Source: Bdellovibrionaceae bacterium UBA2351
GTDB lineage: Bacteria; Bdellovibrionota; Bdellovibrionia; Bdellovibrionales; Bdellovibrionaceae
Length of the DNA stretch: 14,424 nucleotides
Assembly: GCA_002344565.1 (NCBI GenBank)
Contig: DDTZ01000137.1
Location: forward strand, 1 to 14,424
Direction of reading: 5' to 3'
In this document: piece by piece, positions 8,042-14,424 of the stretch
Position numbering within the stretch: the stretch's first letter is position 1
How the letters are laid out: the number at the start of each line of letters is the position of its first letter
Made by a program: the position numbers and the translations under genes
Notes under the pieces: model-generated
Told to the model about the DNA's origin: nothing
The model's input: only the letters and a program-made list of their open reading frames with translations
Databases searched by the model: none

Positions 8042-8302
8042 CTATGAAATAAGTAGATTTTGTACGGACCATAACCCGCCCGCGAAAAAGCAGATCCACG
8101 CCAAAGGCGCATGGGACTTTAGTTGCAAGATAAATAAATTTGACTGATGTTCTTGGGCCAAACGACCTAAAAATGGGCCCTCTAACGCTAAAAGCACTAT
8201 AAATCCATAGAAAAATACGACGAACGGAAAATAGTAATCTAATAGAATCAAATTCATACAATTTAGTCGGAAAAATATTATTTTATTAGAGTCCTGATTC
8301 AT
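8042..8302 (-). CDS. Small predicted two-helix membrane protein, unknown function
   Basis: I do not recognise this 86-residue protein. It has two strongly hydrophobic segments, about 17-40 (LILLDYYFPFVVFFYGFIV) and about 65-85 (PLAWICFFAGGLWSVQNLLI). A polar loop of about 25 residues containing GRLAQEHQSN joins them. The pattern looks like a genuine small inner-membrane protein rather than random AT-rich coding. The start is uncertain: ATG 8302 and the in-frame ATG at 8257 (71 residues) both lack a ribosome binding site. A perfect TATAAT lies on the minus strand at 8337-8332, about 30 bases before the first ATG, but with no convincing -35. The gene is divergent from the 6S RNA locus, and its first codons overlap that RNA's promoter. 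It ends 57 bases before xseA and could be loosely linked to that operon. Confidence 0.55.
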   Translation of the reverse strand: MNQDSNKIIFFRLNCMNLILLDYYFPFVVFFYGFIVLLALEGPFLGRLAQEHQSNLFILQLKSHAPLAWICFFAGGLWSVQNLLIS

Positions 8303-8330
8303 TGAATATTACCGAAAAGTGCGCTATATT
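8302..8330 (+). promoter_or_regulatory. Promoter of the 6S RNA gene
   Basis: TTGAAT (8302-8307) and TATATT (8325-8330) are separated by exactly 17 bases, a good sigma-70-type promoter. The predicted start, about 8337, coincides with the first base of the long closing stem of the RNA, an independent agreement that strengthens both calls. Confidence 0.65.
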
Positions 8331-8336
8331 TATTAT

Positions 8337-8506
8337 AAAGGTTCGACGGCGTAAAGCTCATCGAAATAAACCTTACAAGCAAAGAATTAGGGGACTGTCC
8401 CTGACAATGGTGTGCAAGCCCAGCTCGTACTGGGAAGCCTAAAGTTGTTACCATGGTCACCCACTTTAATATTGAGGTTTATTTTCAGAGTTGTCTTCGG
8501 GCCTTT
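8337..8506 (+). ncRNA. ssrS: 6S RNA
   Basis: 6S RNA binds the housekeeping RNA polymerase holoenzyme by imitating an open promoter, and lowers its activity in stationary phase. The sequence folds as the family does. The closing stem pairs AAAGGTTCGA (8337-8346) with TCGGGCCTTT (8497-8506), with two G-U pairs. AGCTC (8355-8359) pairs with GAGTT (8488-8492), and AAATAAACCT (8364-8373) pairs perfectly with AGGTTTATTT (8475-8484). A largely unpaired centre follows. Its 5' strand contains GGGGACTGTCCCTGA (8390-8404), which resembles the CCCCUGA region of E. coli 6S RNA where product RNA is made. On the 3' side a hairpin (CCCAG 8419-8423 with CTGGG 8430-8434) is followed directly by AAGCCTAAAG (8435-8444), close to the E. 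coli GAGAAGCCUUAAAACUG element. The length, about 170 bases, fits. Ends are predicted from the promoter and T-run. Confidence 0.82.
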
Positions 8507-8510
8507 TTTT
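8497..8510 (+). terminator. T-run terminator at the 6S RNA 3' end
   Basis: The 3' strand of the closing stem (TCGGGCC) runs straight into seven T residues (8504-8510). The long-range closing stem, rather than a local hairpin, would serve as the stem. The T-run overlaps the stop codon of the convergent histidine kinase gene (8509-8511). Confidence 0.5.
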
Positions 8511-9504
8511 ATTTGTTCTCGACTTTTTTAAATATAGGCAAAACGACATTAAACGTACTACCCACGCCGACCTCAGAATCGATCTCTAGTTTACCATTAA
8601 ATTGTTTTACGAAGCTGTTTACTATTCCTAGGCCCAGGCCTGTGCCACGCCCTACTTCTTTTGTGGTGAAAAATGGTTCTACAATCTTTGGAATGAGCTC
8701 TTTCGGGATTCCCGATCCGTTATCACTTACCGAAAGCACCACCTCATTAGCACTGCGTTCAAATACGCGAATCTTAATCATTCGATCTATCTTTTTTTCC
8801 GTTGCATCTTTGGCATTAGAAAAAAGATTCACAATAATTTGGTGGAACTTTCCCGGGTTAGCCATCACAACAAAATCGCAATTGATCGGTGAATCATATT
8901 GAATAGATACACCTTCATTAGTGTAAATTTCACGAATAAAATCTAAAGCTTGGTGAACCTCTCGTGCGATATTAACTTCGTCTAAATTATCTTTGTCCGA
9001 TCGAGAAAGGACCTTCAATCCGCTGACTATTTTTTTGATCCTTTCATTGGCAACACCAATTTTTTCTATGCAGTTATCAATAGTTCTTGGATCCTTATCA
9101 GGCCTAGATAACGAACTTTTTAGTTTATGCAAATTCGCAATAGATATTGTGAGGGGATTATTTATTTCATGACCGACACCCGCAGCCAGTTCACCTATCG
9201 AGGCTAGTTTTTCGACGTGTTGACTCTTAATTTCGGACAATTTCTTTTCTGTAATATCAAGGCTAACGGCAGTGAACCCATATAATTTGCCTTGCTCGTT
9301 AGTGTTTGGATACACGGTAATATCAATCCAAAATAGTTCGCCGTTTTTACTTTTGTTGCATACTTCACCACGAAATATATTTGCTGTCTTTAGAACATTC
9401 CAAAAATTAATCCAAAATTTGGCCGGGTGATGAGACGAACTCAAAATTTTATGGTTCCGCCCAATCAACTCTTCCTTTTTGTTCGAATACTTCGCACAAA
9501 GCAA
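8509..9504 (-). pseudogene. PAS-histidine kinase, truncated in the PAS domain (3' part of a broken FIST-PAS-kinase gene?)
   Basis: The visible 331 residues hold the later two thirds of a PAS domain (about 1-88: KKEELIGRNHKILSS, then GELFWIDITVYP and SLDITEKK). A HisKA domain follows with phospho-acceptor His112 in GVGHEINNPLT, then an HATPase domain with N-box Asn230 (NLFSNAKDA), G1 DNGSGIP (261-267), F-box PFFTT and G2 GRGTGLGLG. The kinase part looks intact. The front does not: the first roughly 25-30 residues of PAS are missing, the only possible start is a TTG (9504) directly after an in-frame TAA, and no ATG occurs before the kinase core. It overlaps the upstream FIST gene by 40 bases in the -1 frame. 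I infer a deletion inside one FIST-PAS-kinase gene. A -1 ribosomal frameshift at the A-rich ACAAAAAGG could still join the two parts. No transmembrane segment or receiver domain is present. Confidence 0.7.
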
Positions 9505-10286
9505 TTATTTGCGATGTTCAATGCCAACGGATAATCTGAAAACGTTTTCGAGTTCAAATCTTCAACTTTTTTTCCAAGCAATTCTGCATAGGCTTCAGCG
9601 GCCGGTTGGCCGTTTATTTCTAGGACAATTCTTTCATCAGGTATTGATTCCGTGATCACCACTTTTTTAGAAGAAAGTTCAAAATGTTGTGACTTGATAA
9701 TTTCAAAAGGGACCTCACTGTTTATAAAAACAAGTACTGCCGAGTTTTTATAATTCTTTCCATTACAAAACAATGTAGTTTCTTTGAAGTTTAGGCCGTC
9801 TCCAGACGAACCGCCTACGATCGGAATATCTTTGACGATATCCCCTAAAACTTCCATCAGTGAGTCCTCCTTTTTTGAAACGCCATCAACAAACACCATA
9901 CAGACAGCCCGCTTCAAAATCCCTATGTGACTTCTGCTGGCGCGAATTTGCTCTACTAGATTCGACAATTTATTTAATGATGTCGGCTGCAAATTATTAA
10001 CGTCTTCGATCAGGAACGTATTGATTTCAAAATTTGTTTTATTAAATGCAATACCTGAAATAGTTCCTTGATGGTAAGAACCGTTGGCGATCTCGCCAGC
10101 GGTAGAAACGGCAATTACGTCGTCAGCAAAAGATTGACCCAATTCTTTTTCCATTTTCTCTTTATCGTAGGTGTTGGAAAAAAATAAAATTGAGAAAAAA
10201 GAGTTTGTTTTTATCTGTTTACCTAGGTCTGCAATGGCCAATGCCTCGTCGGTCTGCGATGTGAAAAGACGTACAACTGATTGCAA
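9465..10286 (-). CDS. FIST-domain sensory protein, cut within FIST_C
   Basis: FIST is a cytoplasmic sensory input domain found in front of kinases, cyclases and receptors; its ligands are thought to be small molecules such as amino acids. The 273 residues comprise a FIST_N domain (about 20-215, with AVSTAGEI at 59-66, CMVFVDGVS at 129-137 and IVGGSSGDGLNF at 156-167) and only the start of FIST_C (about 225-265, NGQPAAEAYAELLGK and FSDYPLAL). The rest of FIST_C, normally dozens more residues, is missing: after FVRSIR the frame ends at RTKRKS. The same bases, in the -1 frame, enter the middle of a PAS domain, so the two genes probably derive from one. The start is TTG 10286, supported by GAGGTGG (10296-10290) at proper spacing and by an in-frame TAG immediately before it. 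No signal peptide is seen. Confidence 0.75.
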   Translation of the reverse strand: MQSVVRLFTSQTDEALAIADLGKQIKTNSFFSILFFSNTYDKEKMEKELGQSFADDVIAVSTAGEIANGSYHQGTISGIAFNKTNFEINTFLIEDVNNLQPTSLNKLSNLVEQIRASRSHIGILKRAVCMVFVDGVSKKEDSLMEVLGDIVKDIPIVGGSSGDGLNFKETTLFCNGKNYKNSAVLVFINSEVPFEIIKSQHFELSSKKVVITESIPDERIVLEINGQPAAEAYAELLGKKVEDLNSKTFSDYPLALNIANNCFVRSIRTKRKS

Positions 10287-10394
10287 CTACCACCTCAACT
10301 TTCTGATTTTCGATCGGATCGGAAGTGGAATAAGTTAATAAAAAAATGCCTTGGCCTATTTTAATGCGTCTCACTTAGAGTACATTTTTGACTC

Positions 10395-10424
10395 AAAAAA
10401 ATACGGCCTTCGCTGGGAAGGCCG
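10395..10424 (-). terminator. Intrinsic terminator of the outer-membrane barrel gene
   Basis: On the minus strand a perfect 8-base GC-rich stem, CGGCCTTC with GAAGGCCG, closes a 5-base loop and is followed by TAT and a run of seven Ts. It lies 48 bases beyond the stop of the barrel gene and before the FIST gene, so those genes are separate transcription units. Confidence 0.92.
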
Positions 10425-10472
10425 CAATTCTTATCTAATTCGAAATGTTAATTGATAGTGTTTTCTTGATTT

Positions 10473-11480
10473 CTAGTTGTTTCTCATTTTTAATTTTTTG
10501 CTAGCTACTTTGTCTAAAGCGATACGCGCTTGGATGCCAACGCGAGTGTCGTTTGGCTGGCCATTGTCGTTTTTACGGAAACGAACTTCTGGAGCGATTA
10601 CTAACCAAGAATTAACTGGTAAGTTGTATGCTACTGCCAATTCTTTAGCTTGTTTATCAAGGTATTGGTATTCAACTACAACTGCACCGCGACCAAGTTG
10701 GTAAGATCCACCGATTTGTCCACCGAACTTAGTATTTGGCATTGATGGATTGTTGTCGAAAACAAGTCCTTCTGCCCATACTTTGTATTTACCTTCATCA
10801 CCTGTGTAAACGAAACCTAAGCTTCCGCGAGTTTCTTTATCGGTTACATTCGCATTTTCTTTGATTAATGCCGATGCTTGTAATTTTAACTGTTCAGATA
10901 AAGCTTTAGTAACTTTGATCGATACGCCTTTGTCGTCAGAAACTTTAAAGTCTCCAGCGCCATTTTCGTACATGCTGATCGCAACTGAATCTACTACTTT
11001 TAGGAAGTTAGTAGGAAGAGTTACAGTCAAACCGATCATTTCGCGTTCTGCGCTTAAGTTATAAAGTAAATTATCACGGAACATTGGAAGTTCAGACATA
11101 GCCTGACCAAATGCCATTGTTTGTTTACCCGCAGTGATAATCGCACGTGGTAAACCACTTACTTTATCTGTTTCGATTTGGATGTAAGCTTCTTCAACTA
11201 ACTTTTCGATTTCAACTTTTTGCCAGTCTTGAGACTTACCGTTTTCAACTAGAGTTTGTTCTAAGCGTGCTTTAACAACCGCTTTGATACCTTCTCTCAT
11301 TAGAACTTCGAATCTTAAATCAAGATTCCCTTTTAAAGACGCTTCATAATCAGCGACTTTAGATGATGTCATATCGACAGTTGCATCAGCACCAACACGT
11401 AACCAAGGCGTAACTTGTGTGTCTGCAATAGAAAACCCCGCACTCAAGATGAGTGATAAAACCAATTTAGTTGCTTTCAT
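10473..11480 (-). CDS. Predicted outer-membrane beta-barrel (porin-like) protein
   Basis: The 335-residue product begins with a clear signal peptide (MKATKLVLSLILSAGFSIA, cleavage about 19/20). The rest alternates polar and hydrophobic residues in short strands with glycine- and aspartate-rich turns (for example SLGFVYTGDEGKYKVWAEGL and QIGGSYQLGRGAVVVEYQYL). This is typical of a monomeric outer-membrane barrel or porin. I do not recognise a named family. The last strand (DTRVGIQARIAL) is followed by a basic 13-residue tail ending KMRNN instead of the usual terminal aromatic residue, so the normal Bam-recognition end may be internal. AGGAGAAAAAA ahead of the ATG is a strong ribosome binding site, and a strong terminator follows, both consistent with an abundant protein. 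It is a single-gene unit. No convincing promoter was found upstream. Confidence 0.75.
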   Translation of the reverse strand: MKATKLVLSLILSAGFSIADTQVTPWLRVGADATVDMTSSKVADYEASLKGNLDLRFEVLMREGIKAVVKARLEQTLVENGKSQDWQKVEIEKLVEEAYIQIETDKVSGLPRAIITAGKQTMAFGQAMSELPMFRDNLLYNLSAEREMIGLTVTLPTNFLKVVDSVAISMYENGAGDFKVSDDKGVSIKVTKALSEQLKLQASALIKENANVTDKETRGSLGFVYTGDEGKYKVWAEGLVFDNNPSMPNTKFGGQIGGSYQLGRGAVVVEYQYLDKQAKELAVAYNLPVNSWLVIAPEVRFRKNDNGQPNDTRVGIQARIALDKVASKKLKMRNN

Positions 11481-11895
11481 TTTTTTCTCCTATGTGTTTT
11501 TTTCGGATGTGTTAAGGAGGCCCCCTCTTAATCATCACGGGTTTTTCCTATGATCAATGCGTGTGCCATGATTTAAACGAGTAAGAAAAATCGGAAGTGA
11601 CAACTTTAGCGCAGGAAACTGCATTGAAAAATTCGTACGCATGAAAAAATTTTAGAAATTAGAGTAACGCCGTATTTTGTCGTATAATTTTTCTAAACGC
11701 ATAGAATCAATTGATGGATTGAAAAAGAATTTTAAATACTTAGCAGTTTGTCACCACTGTCTCGCAAATAGTCACCGAAAATTTTCTCTACATGTCTTTA
11801 TTTCGTCGTCAGGGGAAAATACATGTTTTGAAGTTGGATTTGATTTTGCTTTTATAACTTTGAACGCAAAAATTTTATCAACAGAGGGGATCTTT
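11481..11895. other. Divergent intergenic region between the barrel gene and the BamD-like gene
   Basis: This 415-base gap should contain promoters for two divergent genes. On the plus strand there is a perfect TATAAT at 11683-11688, but no good -35, and it lies about 200 bases ahead of the next start codon. The hexamer GTCACC occurs twice, at 11750 and 11771, 21 bases apart (two helical turns), possibly a protein-binding pair. ATCAATTGAT near 11706 is a 10-base palindrome. AAGGAGG at 11514-11520 resembles a ribosome binding site but no credible reading frame follows. I see no RNA gene. Confidence 0.4.
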
Positions 11896-12903
11896 ATGAA
11901 ATGGTTTTTATCCTTAGTATTGGCCGCTAGCATTGGCCACGCCCAAAATAATAACTTAGGGGAAGCGATTGTATCTATATTACAAAAAGCTGGATTTGTT
12001 GACTTCTTGTCCGATAAAGGTGAGTGCCCAGAACGCTGGGAACATTTACCAGAACAGGATGCGCAGCCCCTCATACAAAAGGCATTCGAGCTGAGATCAA
12101 AAGGCAAATACTGTGAATCAGGTCGCTATTTTTATGAGCTTCGTCGTCAATGGCCGGTAAAAGAATATTATAAAATGGCTTGGAAAGAGTTAGTAAACTC
12201 TTATGTATTAGCCGATGATTTAATCGCCGCAATCAACGAAGGAAACGATTTCATGGATTTTTTCCGCGGAACTCCCGATGTTGAGGACGTTCATTTGATC
12301 TTGATTAATGCTGTTTACATGAAAATGATGGCCGCCGGATCCGAGCGTTCCCAAGAATGGACCGAATACGCTCTTGGTATTTCAAAAGAACAAACCAGCG
12401 AAAATCCTTATTTAAAAAATTTGAGCTTTAAGGACTTCTTAGAAAAGTATCCTAATTCGCCAAACGTGAAGGTAATTGAAGGCATGATGAGACATGCACG
12501 CAATAATCATGCAGAATATCACCTAAAAATTGGTAACTATTATGCTACTCGTATGATGCCAGACTCCGCGATGCCCAACTATCCGGCGGCTGTTGGCCGT
12601 TATGCCTTGGTGCTAAAATGGGGCCCGATTGTTTCTTCTTACAATCAAGCACTGTATTCGACAGTTGATGTTCTTTATAAAATGTCGGCCGTAATTGAAT
12701 CTAATGCAATCAGCGAAGATAAACTGAAAGAATGGCTACAAATTGATTCTAATCGCGATAAAAAGGCAGTTGATCGCAAGGCCATAGTATCGCAAATCAA
12801 AACTCAGATTGTAGAGTTACAAAAGAAAATGAATTCTGAAACGATAACACAGGATATTTGGATTCAAAAGACCAGATTGTTGATCGAAGAAAAACAGAAA
12901 TAG
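11896..12903 (+). CDS. Secreted BamD/YfiO-like tetratricopeptide protein without a lipobox
   Basis: The 335-residue product starts with a type I signal peptide (MKWFLSLVLAASIGHA, cleavage about 16/17) and then forms a helical repeat protein. Features resembling BamD, the outer-membrane assembly lipoprotein, are: AFELRSKGKYCESGRYFYELRRQWP (as two adjoining stretches, 63-78 and 79-87), EKYPNSPNVKVIEGMM (183-198) and AEYHLKIGNYYATR (206-219), then YPAAVGRYALVLKW (229-242). BamD normally has a lipidated cysteine at the mature N-terminus; here there is none, only Cys44 and Cys73, which could form a disulphide. The start at 11896 is chosen over the longer open frame from 11677 because it has GAGGGG at good spacing and yields the signal peptide. 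It lies 47 bases before tolQ, which has its own promoter-like sequence. A role with the Tol system or barrel assembly is inferred from position and fold. Confidence 0.7.
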   Translation: MKWFLSLVLAASIGHAQNNNLGEAIVSILQKAGFVDFLSDKGECPERWEHLPEQDAQPLIQKAFELRSKGKYCESGRYFYELRRQWPVKEYYKMAWKELVNSYVLADDLIAAINEGNDFMDFFRGTPDVEDVHLILINAVYMKMMAAGSERSQEWTEYALGISKEQTSENPYLKNLSFKDFLEKYPNSPNVKVIEGMMRHARNNHAEYHLKIGNYYATRMMPDSAMPNYPAAVGRYALVLKWGPIVSSYNQALYSTVDVLYKMSAVIESNAISEDKLKEWLQIDSNRDKKAVDRKAIVSQIKTQIVELQKKMNSETITQDIWIQKTRLLIEEKQK

Positions 12904-12904
12904 G

Positions 12905-12932
12905 TTGACCACACGCGAGCACCTCATAAAAT
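12905..12932 (+). promoter_or_regulatory. Probable tolQRA promoter
   Basis: TTGACC (12905-12910) and TAAAAT (12927-12932), each five of six consensus positions, are 16 bases apart in the short gap before tolQ. The start would fall near 12939, giving a very short leader that still contains the GGGGTG ribosome binding site. This would allow tolQRA to be transcribed apart from the BamD-like gene. Confidence 0.55.
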
Positions 12933-12950
12933 AACGTATGGGGTGTTTCT

Positions 12951-13652
12951 ATGGATAAAGTTGCAGTTAATACAAGTCCTATTGAGGCTATATTTCAAGC
13001 CTCCATTGTTGTTCAGCTTACATTACTAATTTTAATTGGTTTAAGTGTCGTTTGTTGGGGTATTGCCTATAATAAATGGCAACTACTTAGAAAAATTAAA
13101 ACCACGAACGAAGTTTTCCTTTCCTATTTTTGGAAGTCCAATTCACTTGAAAATCTTTATGACGATTTAGATAAGTTTCGCGATAGTACGCTGGCGCATG
13201 TTTTCAAATCTGCATATGTAGAAATGAAAAAACTAGCGGATAGTCGTCCACATGATGGAAAAACCGAAGCGGCCAAACCGGCTTTAAACAATATGGACAA
13301 TTTAGAACGCGTAATACGTAAATCTATCGAAAATGAAATGGCTAACATGGAATCAAAACTTACTGTGCTAGCTACAACTGGCAGTACGGGTCCTTTCGTA
13401 GGTTTGTTCGGTACGGTTTGGGGGATCATGAGTTCGTTCCATAAAATCGGAACAACAGGAAATGCCAGTCTTGCAGTTGTCGCACCAGGTATCTCAGAAG
13501 CACTAGTTGCAACTGCGATTGGTTTAGCGGCCGCGATTCCAGCGGTTGTATTGTACAATCATTTTATTTCTACAATTAGAAAAGAAGAAATCGAGTTAAA
13601 CAACTTTTCTGCTGATTTCTTGAACATCGTTAAGCGCAATTTTTTCAACTAA
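12951..13652 (+). CDS. tolQ: TolQ, proton-channel subunit of the Tol-Pal motor
   Basis: TolQ is an inner-membrane protein that, with TolR, uses the proton gradient to energise TolA, which works with Pal at the outer membrane during cell division and envelope maintenance. The 233 residues show the MotA/TolQ/ExbB plan: transmembrane helix 1 at about 17-40, a large cytoplasmic loop, then helices 2 (about 143-163) and 3 (about 183-203). The conserved stretch TGSTGPFVGLFGTVWGIM (143-160) and SEALVATAIGLAAAIPAV (182-199) are diagnostic. The start has GGGGTG seven bases upstream. tolR follows after 26 bases. ExbB is the alternative, but a TolA-like gene next to tolR favours TolQ. Confidence 0.93.
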   Translation: MDKVAVNTSPIEAIFQASIVVQLTLLILIGLSVVCWGIAYNKWQLLRKIKTTNEVFLSYFWKSNSLENLYDDLDKFRDSTLAHVFKSAYVEMKKLADSRPHDGKTEAAKPALNNMDNLERVIRKSIENEMANMESKLTVLATTGSTGPFVGLFGTVWGIMSSFHKIGTTGNASLAVVAPGISEALVATAIGLAAAIPAVVLYNHFISTIRKEEIELNNFSADFLNIVKRNFFN

Positions 13653-13678
13653 CCTTTTAACCAAGCACGAGAATACGT

Positions 13679-14092
13679 ATGGGAATGTCATCTGGTAGTA
13701 AATCCAAAGCGGTTCTAAGCGAAATCAACGTAACGCCTCTTGTGGACGTTATGTTGGTTCTGTTGATTATGTTTATGGTGACGACTCCGCTCATGCAACA
13801 AGGAGTGCAGGTTGATTTACCGAAAACGTCAGCTACAGGGATGGAACTCAATGAAGACCCGATGCTATTGCAAATTGAAGGCAACAAGCGCATCACGATT
13901 GCGAAAAATCCAGTAACTCTAGAACAGCTGCGCCCCAAATTAATTGCGATTTTTAAAACTCGAAAAAATAAACAGTTATTCATTCAAGCCGATCGACGTG
14001 TCGACTACGGCATCGTCGCTGAAGTAATGGCCGAAGCAAAAGCAGCAGGAATAAGCCAACTTGGGCTAGTAACTCTGCCAAAGGATAATTAA
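13679..14092 (+). CDS. tolR: TolR, inner-membrane motor subunit
   Basis: TolR/ExbD proteins have one transmembrane helix and a periplasmic domain, and supply the key protonatable aspartate. In these 137 residues the helix spans about 20-39 (PLVDVMLVLLIMFMVTTP), preceded by the conserved SEINVTPLVDVMLVLL. Asp23 is the expected proton-carrying residue. The periplasmic part ends with the family-like IQADRRVDYGIVAEVMAEAKAAGI. The ribosome binding site is weak, so translation may be coupled to tolQ 26 bases upstream; a second ATG at 13685 is possible. The adjoining TolQ and TolA-like genes settle the choice over ExbD. Confidence 0.93.
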   Translation: MGMSSGSKSKAVLSEINVTPLVDVMLVLLIMFMVTTPLMQQGVQVDLPKTSATGMELNEDPMLLQIEGNKRITIAKNPVTLEQLRPKLIAIFKTRKNKQLFIQADRRVDYGIVAEVMAEAKAAGISQLGLVTLPKDN

Positions 14093-14100
14093 AACCATCT

Positions 14101-14424
14101 ATGGTAAGACCACCCGATCAAAACAAAGGTATCATTTTTTCTTTTGGAGCACACGTTGCACTAGCGGTGTTTTTGATTTTGAAAAATGTATTCTTTGATG
14201 CGAATGTTCCTGACTATCAAGCCGCGATTCGGGTCGATATGGTGGCCTTGCCCGATAAAAACCCGATGGTACCTTCTCAGGCTGCTGACGATACTAAAAC
14301 AGAAAAACCACCTGAGCCTCCGCAGCCGGACCCCGCCCCAACGTCTAAATCAACGGAAACATTGCCCGAGAAAAAACCTCAAATTGACGACACGGCCATC
14401 AAACTTGCTGAAAAGAAAAAGCAC
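14101..14424 (+). CDS. tolA: TolA (or TonB-like) energy transducer, N-terminal part only
   Basis: 108 codons are visible before the right edge. A short cytoplasmic start (MVRPPDQNKG) is followed by one transmembrane helix (about 11-28, IIFSFGAHVALAVFLILK). A Pro/Lys/Glu-rich periplasmic region follows (about 65-108, for example EKPPEPPQPDPAP). Ser14 and His18 in the helix have the same four-residue spacing as the conserved Ser and His in the TolA helix that contact TolQ and TolR. The start is eight bases after the tolR stop and has no clear ribosome binding site, so coupling is likely. The C-terminal domain that would separate TolA from TonB lies outside the window; the neighbours favour TolA. 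Confidence 0.85.
   Translation, partial: MVRPPDQNKGIIFSFGAHVALAVFLILKNVFFDANVPDYQAAIRVDMVALPDKNPMVPSQAADDTKTEKPPEPPQPDPAPTSKSTETLPEKKPQIDDTAIKLAEKKKH

Noticed and set aside
8390..8401. GGGACTGTCCC as a separate operator palindrome
   Set aside because: It lies within the 6S RNA central region, where similar sequence is expected, so a separate operator is not needed to explain it.
8337..8506. tmRNA, suggested by the TTCGACGGC stretch near 8342
   Set aside because: No tRNA-like ends, no T-arm or CCA region and no tag peptide frame ending in Ala-Ala are present. The whole element instead fits 6S RNA.
11510..11580. AAGGAGG followed by a short frame starting at ATG 11550, considered as a leader peptide
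   Set aside because: The frame has only eight codons and lies about 30 bases from the ribosome binding motif, too far for initiation.
11677..11895. 73-codon upstream extension of the BamD-like gene from an ATG at 11677
   Set aside because: It would bury a clear signal peptide and a good ribosome binding site inside the protein, and the extension itself has no recognisable features.
13157..13983. Minus-strand open frames opposite tolQ and tolR
   Set aside because: They are antisense to well-conserved genes, have no ribosome binding sites and look like shadows of the coding sequence.

Overview
This is an AT-leaning chromosomal window from a Gram-negative bacterium. It has signal-peptide proteins, a lipoprotein, a predicted outer-membrane barrel and a Tol system. 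No ribosomal RNA or other lineage marker is present, so the organism is an inference: protein style and base composition are compatible with a predatory-bacterium relative (Bdellovibrionota) or another delta-like lineage. I see no insertion sequence, phage gene, CRISPR array, tRNA or rRNA. It reads as core chromosome with a few odd genes.

Layout. From 1 to about 8.0 kb everything lies on the minus strand. A compact, partly overlapping cluster runs from right to left: xseA, xseB, a short-chain prenyltransferase (ispA), tlyA, a patatin-like lipoprotein and pepP. After a 106-base gap with its own promoter-like sequence and a perfect inverted repeat comes lon, cut by the left window edge. The xseA-xseB-ispA-tlyA core resembles the arrangement known from many bacteria, but dxs, often found between ispA and tlyA, is absent.

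From 8.0 to 8.5 kb there is a small predicted membrane protein gene (minus strand) and, divergent from it, a plus-strand locus of about 170 bases that I identify as 6S RNA (ssrS). It has a good sigma-70-type promoter, a long closing stem, an open central region, a short hairpin followed by the AAGCCTAAAG motif, and a T-run. Its 3' end meets the end of a histidine kinase gene head-on.

From 8.5 to 10.3 kb (minus) a FIST-domain gene and a PAS-histidine kinase gene overlap in different frames. The FIST_C domain and the PAS domain are both cut at the same point, so this looks like one FIST-PAS-kinase gene broken by an internal deletion. From 10.4 to 11.5 kb lies an outer-membrane barrel gene with a strong ribosome binding site and a strong terminator.

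From 11.9 kb to the right edge the plus strand carries a secreted BamD-like repeat protein, then tolQ, tolR and the start of tolA, with a promoter directly upstream of tolQ. TolQRA form the proton-driven inner-membrane motor of the Tol-Pal envelope system.

The points most worth a second look are: the patatin-like lipoprotein, which has lost both catalytic residues; the FIST/kinase junction; the 6S RNA; the perfect palindrome at the presumed lon transcription start; and the BamD-like protein that lacks a lipid-anchor cysteine. I did not find a clear wholly new multi-gene system.
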